The notes under the pieces are model-generated. The model was not told where the DNA came from, searched no databases, and worked only from the letters and a program-made list of their open reading frames with translations. The position numbers and the translations under genes are program-made. From assembly GCA_036023115.1 (NCBI GenBank), contig JAYKKT010000037.1, forward strand, positions 434,001 through 498,000: a stretch of DNA of 64,000 bases. Reading direction: 5' to 3'. The stretch is from Brasenia schreberi (Eukaryota; Streptophyta; Magnoliopsida; Nymphaeales; Cabombaceae). Of the stretch, positions 1-12,330 are shown piece by piece; within the stretch, counting starts at the first letter, position 1; every line of letters begins with the position of its first letter.

Positions 1-1092
1 TGTTACTTTCAGCTATGTGCGTTGTCATTTCAATTCCACACTTGCACACAAAGGGCACCCGAGCACTTGTTCAACACTCTCATGCACATTTTGGCCTTGG
101 CAACCCCTAAGATATAGAGTATTTATATACTTTCAGCTACGTGAGTTTTATGTTCAGCTGTGTATGTCTTTACATTTCGGGTGGTTCAATTTCAGTTGTG
201 TGTTGTCTTTCAATTTATACACAACACACATGAACACGTTGAGTCTTACCGCTCATATATATATCTCTATATTTTCCTTTCGGCAAAGTTCAATTCAAGT
301 CGTGTGTGTGAATTGTCTTTTAATGTATATACAACACACACGAACACGTTGAGCCTTACTGCTCATATATATACTTATATTTCATTTTCGGCAAGTTCAA
401 TTCAAGTTGTGTGAGTTTGTCATTTCAGTTCTACACTCACACACGCGTGCATTGAGCCTTTCCGCTCTTAATATAAGTATATCTCCCTTCCATAATTTAC
501 ATTCAAGTTGTGTGAGTTGCTTTTAAGGTTTGGGTATTTCCCCTTCAGCTGCGTGAGTTGCACTTACGTTTCGGGTATTTACTTTGAGTTGGGTGTGTGA
601 GTTGCTTTCAATTCGAGCCTAGCTCACATCATACCGAACCCGCAAGAGTTCGTGCATCCTTGCATCTTGCGCATTTTCAAAGAGGAAACCCCGCACTACA
701 CTCAAACTTCGCTAAATCTAGGCCACTTGAAGCACACACATCCGGCCTAATTAGCTTAAAAACTCAAAGACTTGGATACGGATAACCCCATAAATAAAAC
801 CTGCAACTTAGGCAAACAATCCTCATACTCGCTTTTCTTTTCAAAAGATAAGGTTTGTTTAAAAGATCGAAGTTTTCTAAGCACTGGAACTGACCCTTGA
901 GTACCGGTTCAAGAAGGTTTCAAGCGAAAAGATCCCGCTTGTCCACGATTGCCTTTTAAAGTCTGATATATTTTAAAATCTTCGCTAGTTTGAGAAAGCT
1001 AGTTGGCATGCCCATAAAGGGACGTAAACTAGCTGGAACTGAACTCGTTTCTGATCTTGTAAACCAGGAGCAAGAAATTTTCATGTCTTACA
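1..1092 (+). repeat. E1 5' LTR, 3' part (window starts inside it)
   Basis: This is the downstream part of a long Tat-type LTR. It holds degenerate ~110-bp tandem units marked by GAGCCTTxCCGCTCTTA, the U5 hairpin at 892-919 and the end TCTTACA at 1092, followed after four bases by a PBS. The tandem units occupy roughly 1-520. The ORFs at 17-785 are repeat-derived and not genes. The LTR is more diverged from the others than they are from each other, which suggests an old copy. The upstream LTR portion lies outside the window. Confidence 0.85.
892..919 (+). other. U5 hairpin, E1 version
   Basis: Stem GACC-CTTGA pairs with TCAAG-AA-GGTT. Other copies have CTTGC/GCAAG here, so both sides of one base pair differ together. 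This is the most diverged of ten copies of the hairpin in the window. Confidence 0.6.
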
Positions 1093-1096
1093 GAAT

Positions 1097-1114
1097 TGGC
1101 ACGCTCGGTGGGAC
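1097..1114 (+). other. Primer binding site of E1
   Basis: TGGCACGCTCGGTGGGAC starts five bases after the LTR end and begins with TGG, the complement of a tRNA 3' CCA. The same place in the other elements reads TGGCACGCCCGGTGGGA. The tRNA species was not identified. Confidence 0.75.
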
Positions 1115-1241
1115 TCGAGTCTCGAGTCTTAAGAAAATCGATCAAAAACAAACAAACCTCTTGAAAATTTTTCAAGAAAAGTATTTAATTCTTTGCCTTT
1201 TGCATTTCATAGCTGGTTTTTCAAAACAAAGCATCGGGGTC

Positions 1242-4088
1242 ATGTCGAGTTCAGACTCCAATGAAGTGTCCAGCCATGTCTCGTGCACATCAAGTTCTCA
1301 CGCCAAAAACATTTCAAAAACAAAGTTCAAAAATAGGAGAGAAGAGATAGACAACTTGCAAAAAGACTTCGAGGCAAAAATCGCTGCTCTTAGCCAAGAG
1401 GCGAAGGCAGCTGAGTCCTGTTCATCTCATGGCGAAGCAGCAAAGGCTAAGAAGAGATTCAACAAGTCTAGAAAGCTCAAGGAAACCTCCACTGTGGAGG
1501 GACATGAGTCCTTCAGGATTGTAAAGCCCTACAGCAGTTGTTAAAAGGGCAAAATAAAGAAAAGAGAACATATGCCCTGTCTTTGGATTACGAAACAAAT
1601 AGTGACGATGAGATATTGATCTTCCATCGGTACGATGGCATGGGGGATCCTATATCCCACCTGCAACTCTTTTCTCGTCGAGCCCACAAAAAGAAGAAGG
1701 ACTCGATGAAGTGGATATATTGGTTTCCCCTTTCCCTCAAAGGAACTGCTTCAAAATGGCTCGCTTCTTACGATTTGAGTCAATTCGCAACTTTTGAAGA
1801 GTTAGCGAACTACTTTATGCAAAGATTTTCGCATAACGTAGAAGTTACGCCAACTTTAAATACTTTGAGGGATACCAAGCAGGCTACGAACAAGGATGTA
1901 CATGCATTCATCGTTTGATGGAGGTCCCTCTTGGGGCAAGTGAGAGAGCCGATATCAGAAGGATGCACAGTAATGCTCATCCTTGATAATTTTAAACCTG
2001 AATTGAAAACTCTTCTCTCCTTATATGAAATATCAACTTTTTACAAGTTGATCAAAAAAGCCTCCCTCTTTGAAACAAATCTAAAAAAGGGGGTCTACGA
2101 TCACTTATGGAAGAGAAATGTTGTGCAAAAATCACGTTTGGAAAAACTCGGAAACTACGGGTTACCCACAATGGACAAAGGGGCAAAGCCCCAAAAAGTT
2201 GCGAACGTCCGAGTGGATCCAAACCCGGCGAGCACTTCCAAACATTTTGAAAATTTTGAAAACAAAAAAGAAAAGAAATTACAAAAATCTTTTGAAAAAT
2301 AGGAGTATACTCCACTGAGGTAACCTGTTTCGGAGGTCCTAGACCTCCTACTTGCCCAAGAAATGATCAGACTCCCCGAAATCCCTGAGGGAACCACTTC
2401 CAAAGGGAAGTTTTTAAATCAATTTTGCAAGTATCATCGACTCAAGGGCCATGATACAAACCAATGTTTTTCCCTCCTCAATAAAATTGAGAACTTGATA
2501 GCGCGGGTCGGCTCCATTTCATTGAGGAACCAGAGCCTGCCCAAGCCATTTTCAAAGAACCTTTCCCCAATCACGCAAGCACTAGTGGGAAGGGCAAAGA
2601 GGTATGTGCTTTCTCGACTTCAAAGAGTCTAGTACATTCATCCTATTCTGGTTTTACTACTTGTGCATCATCTCTCATTCTGTATAAGAAAAACACCCAA
2701 GTAGTGATCCGGGGAGCGCTTAGAGTCTTGCCCCAGGCTAGAACTATTTTAGAAATTCGAGGTGCTCCAAAGCACTCAAGTAGAGCCACAATAGGCACGA
2801 GCCTTAGGCAAAGTGTAGGGGAAGTGACCAGGTCCGGGAGGATCTATCAATCCCAACACTTAGAAAAATCTGCTAAAAAAGCGGTCAGTATCCCTGGCCC
2901 TTCAAAAGCATGCATACCTAAGGTCTCTTCAAAAACGGATAAAGGTCAAATTGTTTTAACCACATATGATTTCAAAAATCATCTCTCCAAGATCCCAATA
3001 AACATGTCCATCCTAGAGCTGATACAAACCTCACCTAGGCATAGGCTTGTTTTAGAAAAAATCTTAGAGAGAGCCAAGGTTAACTCAAACATAACCCCTG
3101 AGTCCTTGACAATTCAAGTAGCGTCTATAGGAGCAAAAATGCCCATCGTGTTCTCGGAAGATGAGATAGAAAGACCCTATGAAGCCCGCAACCAAGCTTT
3201 GCATATAGAGGTAGTTTTGAATCACTATGCTCTCGACAAATGCTTAGTTGATGGGGGAGGAGGTCTCAACATCCTTCCGCTCTACGTGGCATATCAAATC
3301 GGAGTCACCTTGACCTCCATGAACCCAAGCTCATCGTAATCACTGGATATGATGGGAATGCATCTAGACCGTTGGGAGCCGTAGAGTACCCATGGAAACG
3401 GGGGGCATAGCCCACGTGGGGGTGTTCCATGTCTTAGACATTCACCCCCATTACAACCTATTGCTCGGAAGACCCTGGATACATAGCCTGCGAGCTGTGC
3501 CATCCACCTTCCATAGGTGTGTCAAAATCCCCTACGAAGACCAAATTGTGGTAATTCTAGGTGAAAACTATCCTCAGCTTCAGGGAATCCAAAATTTCCT
3601 GTACTTGTCAGCTTCTCAAGTCTACGAGGACAACCTTGGTAAGCCCTTTATCGAGAAAACCAAGCTCGTCCTCCAAAAGCCTAGGAAGGTCGTGTGTATC
3701 AAGGGATAGCCTAAGGCTTGCCCACTCAAAACCATAACCATCCTAGGAAAGACCAAGTGTCGTCTGTTTCCTAAAACCCTAGACAAGAAACCGTTCATAC
3801 ATAACATGGACGATAGCAAGTTCCAAAACCACGAATTATATCAAAACTTTTCAAAAAATGAAAAATCGTGGAACATGCTATTGAACATGGGATACATGCC
3901 ATACCAAAGTCTAGGAAATCAAAACCAAGGTTGCCTCGAGCCCATAGTGCCAAGTGCAAACCCAAGCCGATATGAGATCGGCTATATTCCAAAAATACCA
4001 CCAGAACCACCACTTGTGACCCCCTGGGTCAAGGATGCCCTAGAACCAAGCAGAAACCTATGATTTAGACCTCTTGTTTAGAGTCTAA
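1242..4088 (+). pseudogene. gag-pro: E1 gag-pro polyprotein, decayed
   Basis: The reading starts at ATG 1242 (MSSSDSNEV), the place used in E5 and E8. It runs through an N-terminal coiled-coil-like segment, the retrotransposon Gag domain (around 1700-2080, KWIYWFPLSLKG), a CX2HX4HX4C knuckle (CKYHRLKGHDTNQC, ~2425) and a retropepsin active site (LVDGGGGLNILP, ~3245), to the family stop at 4086-4088. It is broken by a ~7-bp deletion near 1516, a TGA at 1916, a TAG at 2300, a frame change near 2505 and further frame changes near 2640-2700, 3340 and 4050. The role would be capsid formation and polyprotein cleavage, but this copy cannot make an intact product. Confidence 0.9.
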
Positions 4089-4089
4089 C

Positions 4090-4110
4090 TTGTTGCGTTT
4101 TCCTTTGTAG
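4090..4110 (+). promoter_or_regulatory. Splice-acceptor-like tract before pol (E1)
   Basis: GTTTTCCTTTGTAG sits three bases before the pol ATG at 4113. The same tract with the same spacing occurs in E3, E5 and E6. It could be a 3' splice site or simply a conserved leader to the pol start. Confidence 0.4.
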
Positions 4111-4112
4111 GT

Positions 4113-5438
4113 ATGATAGAAGATCCCTTCTTAAACCAAAATCCAAAAAAATTGAAAATTCTCAAAATACAAAAACAATTTGAAAATTTTCAAAAACTAA
4201 AAACATTAGAAATTTGTGGAAAAACCAAAAAAGTTGTAGTTTGTATAGCTCCCAATATCTCTACTTTGCCAAAAACCAAAAAAATCAAAAATTTACAAAA
4301 TCTGAAAAACAAAATCATGTGTATAGTAGCCCCTGGCAAAAATTTGGAAAAAACCAAGGCTTTTGAAGAAGTCGTCTTCATAAAAGGACCCAAGTCTTCA
4401 AAAACTGTAGAAACTCCAAAACCAGAACCAGGTGTTTGCAAAAATCTTGCATCCATTCCTAATTCCCTATGATTCAATACTCTTGAGAATGATCAAAGTC
4501 CAGAAGAGGATCCCCTTCTCCCTGAGGAGGATCCCACTTCTGAACTTCCCGAGTTTAACAAAATCCTTGATTTTGAAAAACCTTCTATTTCTGTAGGAAG
4601 GGATTTCATAGAAATCAACTTAGGGAATGAAACAAAACCCAAGCACATTAAGATAGGTGCATGTTTGCATGAGCATGAAAAAGCATCATTCATTGCATTC
4701 TTGAAAACCTATATCGATGTGTTTGCATGGACGCATGAAGACATGCCAGGTATAGACCCGAAAGTGGTAGAGCATTGTCTTTCCCTAGATCTAGAATCAA
4801 AACCCATAAAACAAAAGCTTAGGAAGATTCATCTGAATGTCCACTCACAAGTAAAGGAGGGTTTAGAAGATCTGCTTAAAGCCGGTTTTATAAAACCCAT
4901 TGCATATTCTGATTGGCTTTGCAACATTGTTGTAGTTCGAAAATCCAATGGGAAAATACGAATTTGCATTGATTTCAGAAACTTGAACAAAGCCACGCCA
5001 AAGGATAACTTCCCTTTGCCAAACATTGATTTGATAGTCAATAGTATTGCAAATCATGAAATGTTTTCCTTTATGGATGGCTACTCGGGCTATAATCAAA
5101 TCAAATTAGCCTCGAGAGACCAGGCTAAAACATCTTTTACCACACCCTGGGGCACGTACTACTATACAGTCATGCCCTTTGGTTTGAAAAATGCTGGTGC
5201 CACATACCAAAGAGCCATGACCATGATCTTTCACGATCAAATTTATGAGCTCTTAGAGGTGTATGTGGATGATCTCTTGGTAAAATCAAAGACCCGAGAT
5301 ATGCATCTCGAATCCTTGCAAAAAGTTTTTGAAAGATTAAGGCTATATAAGGTGAAACTAAACCCTCAAAAGTGCGTCTTCGGAGTAGAATCCGGCAAGC
5401 TTTTAGGTTTTATGGTGAGCTAAAGGGGCATAGAAGTC
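4113..5438 (+). pseudogene. pol: E1 pol, truncated after reverse transcriptase
   Basis: The ATG at 4113 opens a lysine-rich N-terminal segment in the same frame as the RT. This shows the ancestral arrangement better than the other copies. A TGA at 4470-4472 interrupts it. RT motifs follow: FIKPIAYSDWL, the catalytic-site region with MPFGLKNAGATYQRAM, and YVDDLL (~5262-5279). The frame ends at a TAA (5421-5423) where other copies have CAA, and the element is cut at 5438 by the LTR of E2. The RNase H domains, integrase and 3' LTR are absent from the window. Confidence 0.9.
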
Positions 5439-6247
5439 TGTAAACATCCAAAAATTTTCAAATATTTTCAAAAACTCCTAAATTTTGAAAGCCAATTTAA
5501 AGCCTTTATGAACCTTTAAATTCAAAACCCCAAATTTTAAAGTTTAAGCCTTGTGAGGAATATTTCAAAATAAAGGTTTTAAATTCAAACAACTCATGAG
5601 TTTTCGAAGCAGATAAAAAGGTGAGACCCAATCCTGGATCCACATCGATTCCTAAAAAGCAAAGAAGATAAAGTTGGAGCATATTAGAATCAAGATCAAA
5701 TTCTAAAGCTTATCCAAAACCAAGAGAAGATCGAGCTTATCCAAGACCCAGTTCAAGCTCATCCAATTCAAGAACATTTCAAGTTGAACTCGAGACCATG
5801 GTGAAGCCGTATGGAATCAAAATCAAAGTGGAGCCAGATCATTCAAGAATCAAATATCAAACGAGGCATTGAATTGGAAGAGCCTAATTAGGCATACCCG
5901 ACCACTACTTGGTATCAAGTTCAATACATGCTAGAACAAAACATTATACAAGCCTTGAATCGGCTGCACCCAAAGACTAAGTCAGCTGCACCTAGGCCCA
6001 GCCCACATGGGCTAGTTCAAGTCAACAAGAGGGACCACATATGGTTGGGCCAAATTGGATTAAAAACCAACAAGGAGCTGGTCCAACCCGCCCCATGGAA
6101 GGGGCTAGAAACCAGCCCCCTTGGCCTATAAAAGGGGCCAAGGGGGAGCAAGTTCGGAGAGGCTTGGTTGTCTTTATCTCTCATCAATTGAAGGGATCTT
6201 GGGGTTGATCTTGGGGCATCAAGAGGATCTGCAACAAAGAAAAAAAC
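5439..6247 (+). mobile_element. E2: 5' part of an LTR from a different family
   Basis: It begins TGTAAACATCC directly inside E1 pol. The candidate left target site is AAGTC at 5434-5438. It resembles the other LTRs only at its tip: its body lacks the telomere-like and ~110-bp repeats, is rich in TCAAG/ATCCA words and has a strong TATA box. It ends at 6247 where the LTR of E3 starts. The rest of E2 would lie beyond E3, but E3's right end has been lost. This could also be a solo LTR remnant. Confidence 0.7.
6127..6133 (+). promoter_or_regulatory. TATA box of E2 LTR
   Basis: TATAAAA lies within GGCCTATAAAAGGGGCC. Its position ~690 bp after the LTR start fits a U3/R boundary. Confidence 0.65.
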
Positions 6248-8559
6248 TGTAAACACCCCGAAATTCTAAGGTTTTCATAAAACATACCTGGTTTTAAAAT
6301 CCCCTTTCAAGACCAGATTTTTAGTTTTCAAAAGCCCACAAGTTGTAAAAGCTCCAAATTTTGTATAAAACCCCATTTTAATATCTTATACTTGGGCCAA
6401 GTCCCAATTTTGCAATCCAATAGGTACAACTTGATCAAAAGTAGCCACAAAAACAGGTGAAAAAGCCTCAAAATCCTCCTGGCCTGATAAAAGCGGATCG
6501 AAAAGGTAAAGGAGAGCCCAGACCCGAAGCATACTTCAAGCATGGTATATCAACTCTCATGTCAAAAGTATCCCCAGATTCTCAGACATCCAAGCCCTAA
6601 ATATCAGAAATATGATCAAAATGAAATCCCAAAGGTAAGAAGGAGATCGGATGAAAATGTTGGCGAAGACCCAATGCAAGACGGAGTACTGATGAAGTCA
6701 GGCCCTACACAAACCGTCCGTTTCGAAACACTATGAAGGAATCAAAAAACTCAAATTTGGATCAGATTTGGACCATAAATATCCATATCCAAACCCAAAA
6801 TGAATTTGGATTTGGATTTGGATCCCAAGATCCAAATCCAATATCTATATCCATGGCCCACTTCACCTCCCCAAATATGGGGGTGAGGGGCCCATGTAGA
6901 CACCGAAAATTTTCACTTATGGGTTCTTAGGCCTGAAGTGAACCTTTTCGCAATCAACATTCGCTTTATGGGTATGCCAGCTAGTTTACTTTAACTAGCA
7001 AAGTATGTTTTGAAAATAATCTGACTTTTGAAAGGCGATTGTAGGCAAGCGGGATTTTTACGTCACAGACCTTCTTGCACCGATGCGCAAGGGTCAGTCT
7101 GTACGCTTAGAGACTTCGTTTTGAAAACAAGTTTAACTCAATATATCTTGAATGAAGAAGTGTTTAAAACCTTTTAAAAACCATGCATTTGGGTGATTTT
7201 TGATTTTGTAAGGGTTGGATGACCCTAAGTTTTTCAAATTTTAATTTGCTTAGACACGATGGGCGTGCATCGAAATAGCCTATGTCTTGGCGTGTTTGCA
7301 CGATTGATTCGGGTTTGTACGATTTTCAGATTTTAGATCACGTGGATTTACACGTGCCTAAGTCTTTCTTTTTATCCCTTTATGGGTCACCTAGGTGTGT
7401 GTTATGAACACTCCACTACATGGGGCGTATTTTGAGCGGGAGTACGAGGCTTGCTTTGATGCAATATGCGTCCTACCTCGTTGTATGGCGTAGATGCAAT
7501 GCAAACTCACGCAACTCCAAAGGGAAAACCCGAATTTAAAAGACAATGCCGAAGGGAAATTGCCGAAGGGAAATGACTTGTAAAGTAAATAGTCGAAGGG
7601 AAATGACTTGTAAAGTAAATAGCGGAAGGGGAAATATGGCTATATCTTAAGAGCGGAAAGGCTCAATTGTGTAAGTGTGTGTCGTGTATATATTGAAAGA
7701 CAACGCACACGACTTGAACCTTAAAACCCAAATCCTAAAGACATAGCCGAAAGAAATACTTTATATAGAGTATATGTAGGGGCCCTTACTTGGGTCTTGC
7801 AAATAAGAGCGAAGGCTCAATGTGTGTGAGTGCTTGAATTGAAAGACTTACACACACGACATGAAATGAAACCCAAATATAAATTGCAGTATGCCTTGAC
7901 TAAGGTCTTGGGAGTAAGAGCGAAGGCTCAATGTGTGTGCGTGTGGGAATGTAAAGACAACTCACACGACATAAATGAAACCCAAATATAATTGCAATAA
8001 GGCCTTTACTAAGGTCTTGGGAGTAAGAGCGAAGGCTCAATGTGTGTGCGTGTGGAAAATGGAAAGACAACACACACGACTTAATTAAAAACCCCCTTGA
8101 CTTAAAATATATAAATATAACTATATATTAAGGGCTTGTTAGGCCCGTGTGTGTGCAAGAAGTGTACGACTAAGAGCAAAAAGGCTCAAGTGCGCGTGTG
8201 TGTGGGTGTGTCAAACCACGTTATTACAATCGGGGGGAGACGAAGCTCCTTTACTACAACCCGTATCAAAATTTAATTGAATATAAAGCAAGTTAATGTA
8301 ATAGATCAAGTTTAGACACTTACAAATAGCCGGACCATGTTCAACTTGCTTGCACGTGGGCTCATGATTCACCTTGGGCAGCCATCCTAGGTGGCTTTGA
8401 GGGAGGTTCTATGGGGCACGGTTAGGGTCTTAGGGGAACTAAGGTTCGGCCAAGACGGGGGTTGTGTAGGGTCTGTCCTAGGGTCTGTCCTAGGGTGCAG
8501 GTCACGGCCAGGGTGCAGGTCAGGTCGGTAGGGAGGTGGTCAGGTCGGTAGGGAGGCGT

Positions 8560-8760
8560 TTGGCGCAGCAATCGGGCGCCTGGCACTGGGCGCTGGGCGC
8601 TGGCGGGTGTCTAGCGCTAGGAGGGGGTCCTGGCGCTAAAGGGACGGCAGGGCGCTGAGGGGCGCCGCAGTGGAGCGGGATGGCGTCAGGGCGCGCGGAT
8701 AGGGCGTCAGGGCGCGCAGCAGGCGCGGTAGGGGGTTCGGGTGATGCGCAGGGCGCGGTC
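8560..8760 (-). repeat. GGCGC-rich low-complexity block in E4-family LTR
   Basis: Repeated GGCGC and GGGCGC words give a very CpG-dense 200 bp. Matching blocks lie at about 15830-15990 and 52960-53110. It is absent from the E5/E6 LTRs. Confidence 0.7.
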
Positions 8761-9174
8761 CGGTTAGATTTAGGTCGGTTCGAGTCTAGGGTTGGGTTTG
8801 GTCGAACCTAGGCTGGGTTAGGGCTAGGTTTAGTTAGGGTTAGGTTCAGTTGGGGTTAGGTTCAGTTGGGGTTAGGTAGGTTCGAACCTAGGCTAGGTTG
8901 GGGGTTAGGTTTAGAGGGGTGTAGAGAGAATGGCTAGGTTAGGTTAGGCTTACCTCTTGGAGCCGGTCCAGCCCATGTCCAAGCTTGGTTGCAGCCACTT
9001 GATCCAGCCCACCTCTTGGTTGCAGCCCCTTGGTCTAGACCCACATAGCCCACATGGCTTGAACCCACCTCACCCAATGAGCCCACATGGCTAGGTCTAT
9101 CACTCCCTCTCTCTCCTCCCAAATATTTGCATGAACCCTTTACATGGACCCCCTCACCTCTATTTATAGAGATT

Positions 9175-9480
9175 TGAGGTGGGTCTTGGATTTGGGTTTG
9201 GGTTTGGGTTTGGATCCATACCCAAATCCAAACACTATTTGGATCTGGACATTGGATCTCAGATATTTTGAGATCCGTATCCGATCCAAACCCAATATTT
9301 TTATGGATACGGATCTGGATATTTTGGTCCCGATCCGATCCAATCCAAACACTATTTGGATCCAATCCAAATCCAAACACTATTTGGATCGACCCAAACA
9401 CTATTTGGATTGGCCCAAATCCAAACACTATTCATTACATGGATTTGGATCTCAATATTTATTGTCCAGATCCAAATCAA
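9175..9480 (-). repeat. ATCC/GGAT repeats in both orientations
   Basis: Short words such as GGATTTGG, CCAAATCC and ACACTATTTGGAT recur on both strands, giving many local inverted repeats and mirror-image ORFs rich in I, Q, W, D, P and N. Equivalent blocks are at about 16430-16700, 53520-53775, 18035-18135, 46100-46205, 30903-31015 and 44585-44700. Confidence 0.75.
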
Positions 9481-10039
9481 AATTTCTTTGGACAGTCCTT
9501 CTTGGCTTCTCGAGGCGAACGATCTGTGCGGGCACTGGCTTCATCAGCGCTCCGTCTGGTGCTGGGTTTTCCCCAACTTTGTCGTCCGGACTCCGTCTCG
9601 CCGTTCTGGATTCCGTTGAGCTTTTCATCAAACAAGCTCTGCTTTCTTTTGTTTTTTTATCAGGGAGTGGCTTCTGAAGCTTTGGGCTTGAATCATCTTC
9701 AGGCCTAGGGTCTTCTTTTGCCTTCTGTACCTGTTTTCACATTTCAAAACAGGTCGTCGTTTTGGCTCAAACGAGTGTTTTGGTGTTTTGAGAGTTTTTG
9801 AAATATAGAAGATTTGGGGTGTTTACAGCCCACAAAAGTTCACATGAATGCTCTTGGAAGGCTTAGGTACAGAGAGAAAAGGGCCATAAAGTAAGAGTGA
9901 GAAAGTTGGTAGGCTTGACTTTTTTGGTCAAAGTGGGTTAGCCTTGTGGGTTTAACCAAGAGTGTGGGTTCAAGCTTGTATGCACCTACACTTGACCTAG
10001 GGCTGCACCAACTTGGATATGGCTGCAACTAAAGTAATG

Positions 10040-10560
10040 GACCGGCTCCAAGAGGTGGTTCCTAAACCTAGCCCTAAGTTAGCTTATCTCACCTAGCCAT
10101 TTTTCCTAAAGCCTAACCCAAACCTAGCCCTTCTCACCCAAAACCACACCCACTTCACATAGCCGACCTCACCTAGCTAGGCCACCTAGACCCTAACCAA
10201 CTAGCCCTAAGCTAACCTTAGTTCACCTAACTAAGTCCCTAACCAACTAAACCCAACTCACCTAACCGACCTACCCCAAACCACTAGCCCAGCCCACCAT
10301 ATTTCCCTAAACCGACCTAGCCTAGCTGCAGCCACCCCCATCCTAAACCATAAAATATCTAGCCCACAATATATCCCAGCCCACCCCATCTGGCCCAGCC
10401 CACCTAACTAAGCTTGGTTCCTAACTAGACCCAGCCACTCCCTAACTAGCTAAACCTAACCGACCTTAGCTATTAGAAGCCCAACTGACCTTGCTTCCTA
10501 ACTAGACTCAACCACACCCTAACTACCCACTAACCAACCGACCTTAGCCCCTAGATCCCT
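10040..10560 (+). repeat. Telomere-like CCTAA-rich tract, E3 LTR
   Basis: Degenerate CCTAACC, CCCTAA and AACCTAGCC words run up to about 35 bp before the TATA box. The same kind of tract is in every complete LTR here (18380-18745, 46450-46800, and on the minus strand 8770-8935, 16010-16190, 30265-30650, 43945-44340 and 53120-53300). Confidence 0.7.
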
Positions 10561-10595
10561 TATCCCCCCAGCCATTAATCCCTAGTCGGCCAACC

Positions 10596-10603
10596 TATAT
10601 AAG
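10596..10603 (+). promoter_or_regulatory. TATA box of E3 5' LTR
   Basis: TATATAAG lies at the end of the CCTAA-rich tract, in the same relative place as TATATAA in the E5 LTRs. Transcription would begin about 30 bp downstream. Confidence 0.6.
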
Positions 10604-11285
10604 AGCCCATCCATCACCTGCGGGTTTCCTCTCTTGATCCCCTAGATTCAGCCAGCACTCATTGGGAACCCCTCTCCCATTCGGCCAGGACCTGGATAGT
10701 GCCACCTCCCTTCCACCCGGCCACCAGCACCTCTCTCCCTCCCAGCCAAACACCATCCAACACCTGCCCAGCACCAACACCACCTGCCACCTCCTTCCCA
10801 ACCAAGCACCACCTTCCTTCCACCCGGCCAGCAGCTCCATCTCTCCCAGCCGAGCACCACCATCAGCCATCCTCTTCACTCCCAACCGAGCACCACCTGC
10901 CATCCTCCCTTCATTCCCGGTTAGTATAACTCTCCCTTCCCCAAAGCAGTAGCACCAGTAGCACCCCTTCACCATTCCCCAACTCCTTCACTCCCAGCCG
11001 AGCATCACCTTCCACCTGGCCAGCATCACTCTCATCCACCCGCCATTCTCCCATCTCTCCCAACTGAGCACCACATGCCACCCCTAGTCACCCAACTCCC
11101 AGCACCACACCTTAGACCAACAACCTAACATCTTAGCTCCCATAAACTAGCCGTCCACCCCCCTACCTGTCCCTAATCATACTCAAATCCCAACCTTTTC
11201 TCAAACTACCTAAGGAACTCCTCTTGGCTTCCCAAGGCGAATCACAAGTCGAAATCCAAGCAAGTTGAAGATGGACCAACTACAT

Positions 11286-11291
11286 GTAAGT
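11286..11291 (+). promoter_or_regulatory. Splice-donor-like GTAAGT in E3 leader
   Basis: GTAAGTGTCTAAAC lies ~660 bp after the expected RNA start. GTAAGTG followed by YCTAAAC is kept in seven other LTR copies (E4 both, E5 3', E6 both, solo LTR; the E8 part is outside the fragment). Confidence 0.4.
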
Positions 11292-12302
11292 GTCTAAACA
11301 TGGCCTATTACATTAACTTGCTTTATATTCGATTAAATTTTGATATGGGGTTGTAATAATGGAGCGTAGTCTCCCCCCAAGATGTAATATTGATGTATAA
11401 CACACAAGTACACACAAGCACTTGAGCCTTTCCGCTCTTAGTTGCACACCTTTTGCACACACACAGGCCTTGACGGCCCCTAAGATATAGCTTTATTTAT
11501 ATAGGTTCAGCTGTGTGGGTTTACATTCAAGTCGTGGGTGTTGTCTTTCAATACCACACTCACACACATTGAGCTTTCGCTCTTACTCCCAAGACTCTAA
11601 TAAGAGCCATATTGCAATTCAATTTGGGGTTTTCATTCAAGTTGTGTGCGTGGTCTTTCAATTCCACACTCACACACATTGAGCTTTCGCTCTTATTCCC
11701 AAGACTCTAATAAGAGCCATATTGCAATTCAATTTGGGTTTAACATTCCAAGTCGTGTGAGTTGTCTTTACATATACACACAACACCCACGCACACGTTG
11801 GCGACCTTCGGGCCCATATATATATAGTTGTATTTCCCTTCCGCTATGTCTTTAAAATTTGGGTTTTAAGGTTCAGTTGTGTGAGTAGATTTTCAATATA
11901 TACACGACACACACTTACACAATTGAGCCTTTCCGCTCTTAAGATATAGCCATATTTCCCTTTTGCAATTTTCCTTACGCAATTTCCCTTCCGCTATGTC
12001 TTTCAATTATGGGTTTTCCCGTTCACTTGTGCGAGTTTGCATTGCATATTCGCCATACCACGAGTTAGGATACATATTGCATCAAAGCAAACCCCATACA
12101 CCCGTGCAAAAATCACCCAACTTAGGTCACTTGCGCACACACCTAGTTGGCCTAAATAGCGTAAAATTGAAAGACATAGGCACGTGCAAATCCCACGTGA
12201 AATAAAATCTGCAACAATACAAACAAAACCCAATCAAACAATTCATATATTTTCAAAGAGGTTACATTTGTTCAAAATCGACTTTGCAAAAGCATACAGA
12301 CT

Positions 12303-12330
12303 GACCCTTGCGCATCAGTGCAAGAAGGTC
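12303..12330 (+). other. U5 hairpin, E3 version
   Basis: GACC-CTTGC(GC) pairs with (GT)GCAAG-AA-GGTC around a short loop. It lies ~176 bp before the LTR end. Confidence 0.6.

Larger units (their letters stand above)
6895..9827 (-). mobile_element. Solo LTR of the E4 family in the E3 LTR
   Basis: Ends are TGTAGACACC (left, as read on +) and GGTGTTTACA (right). A perfect 5-bp duplication GCCCA flanks it at 6890-6894 and 9828-9832. There is no internal sequence, so it is a solo LTR left by LTR-LTR recombination. It is close to the LTRs of E4 (14218-17050, 51349-54120) and contains the same GGCGC-rich block (~8560-8760), ATCC-rich block (~9175-9480) and U5 hairpin (7068-7095). Confidence 0.93.

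Noticed and set aside
8934..9708. Overlapping ORFs of 146-177 codons rich in I, Q, W, D, P, N on both strands (also 16214-16899 and 53355-53969)
   Set aside because: Produced by ATCC/GGAT short repeats in the LTR; mirror-image frames on both strands and no domain.
10595..10975. Proline/serine-rich and glycine/tryptophan-rich ORFs (also 18702-19120, 30032-30232, 46771-47111)
   Set aside because: Low-complexity CCANC-rich LTR leader read in opposite strands; frames not kept between copies.
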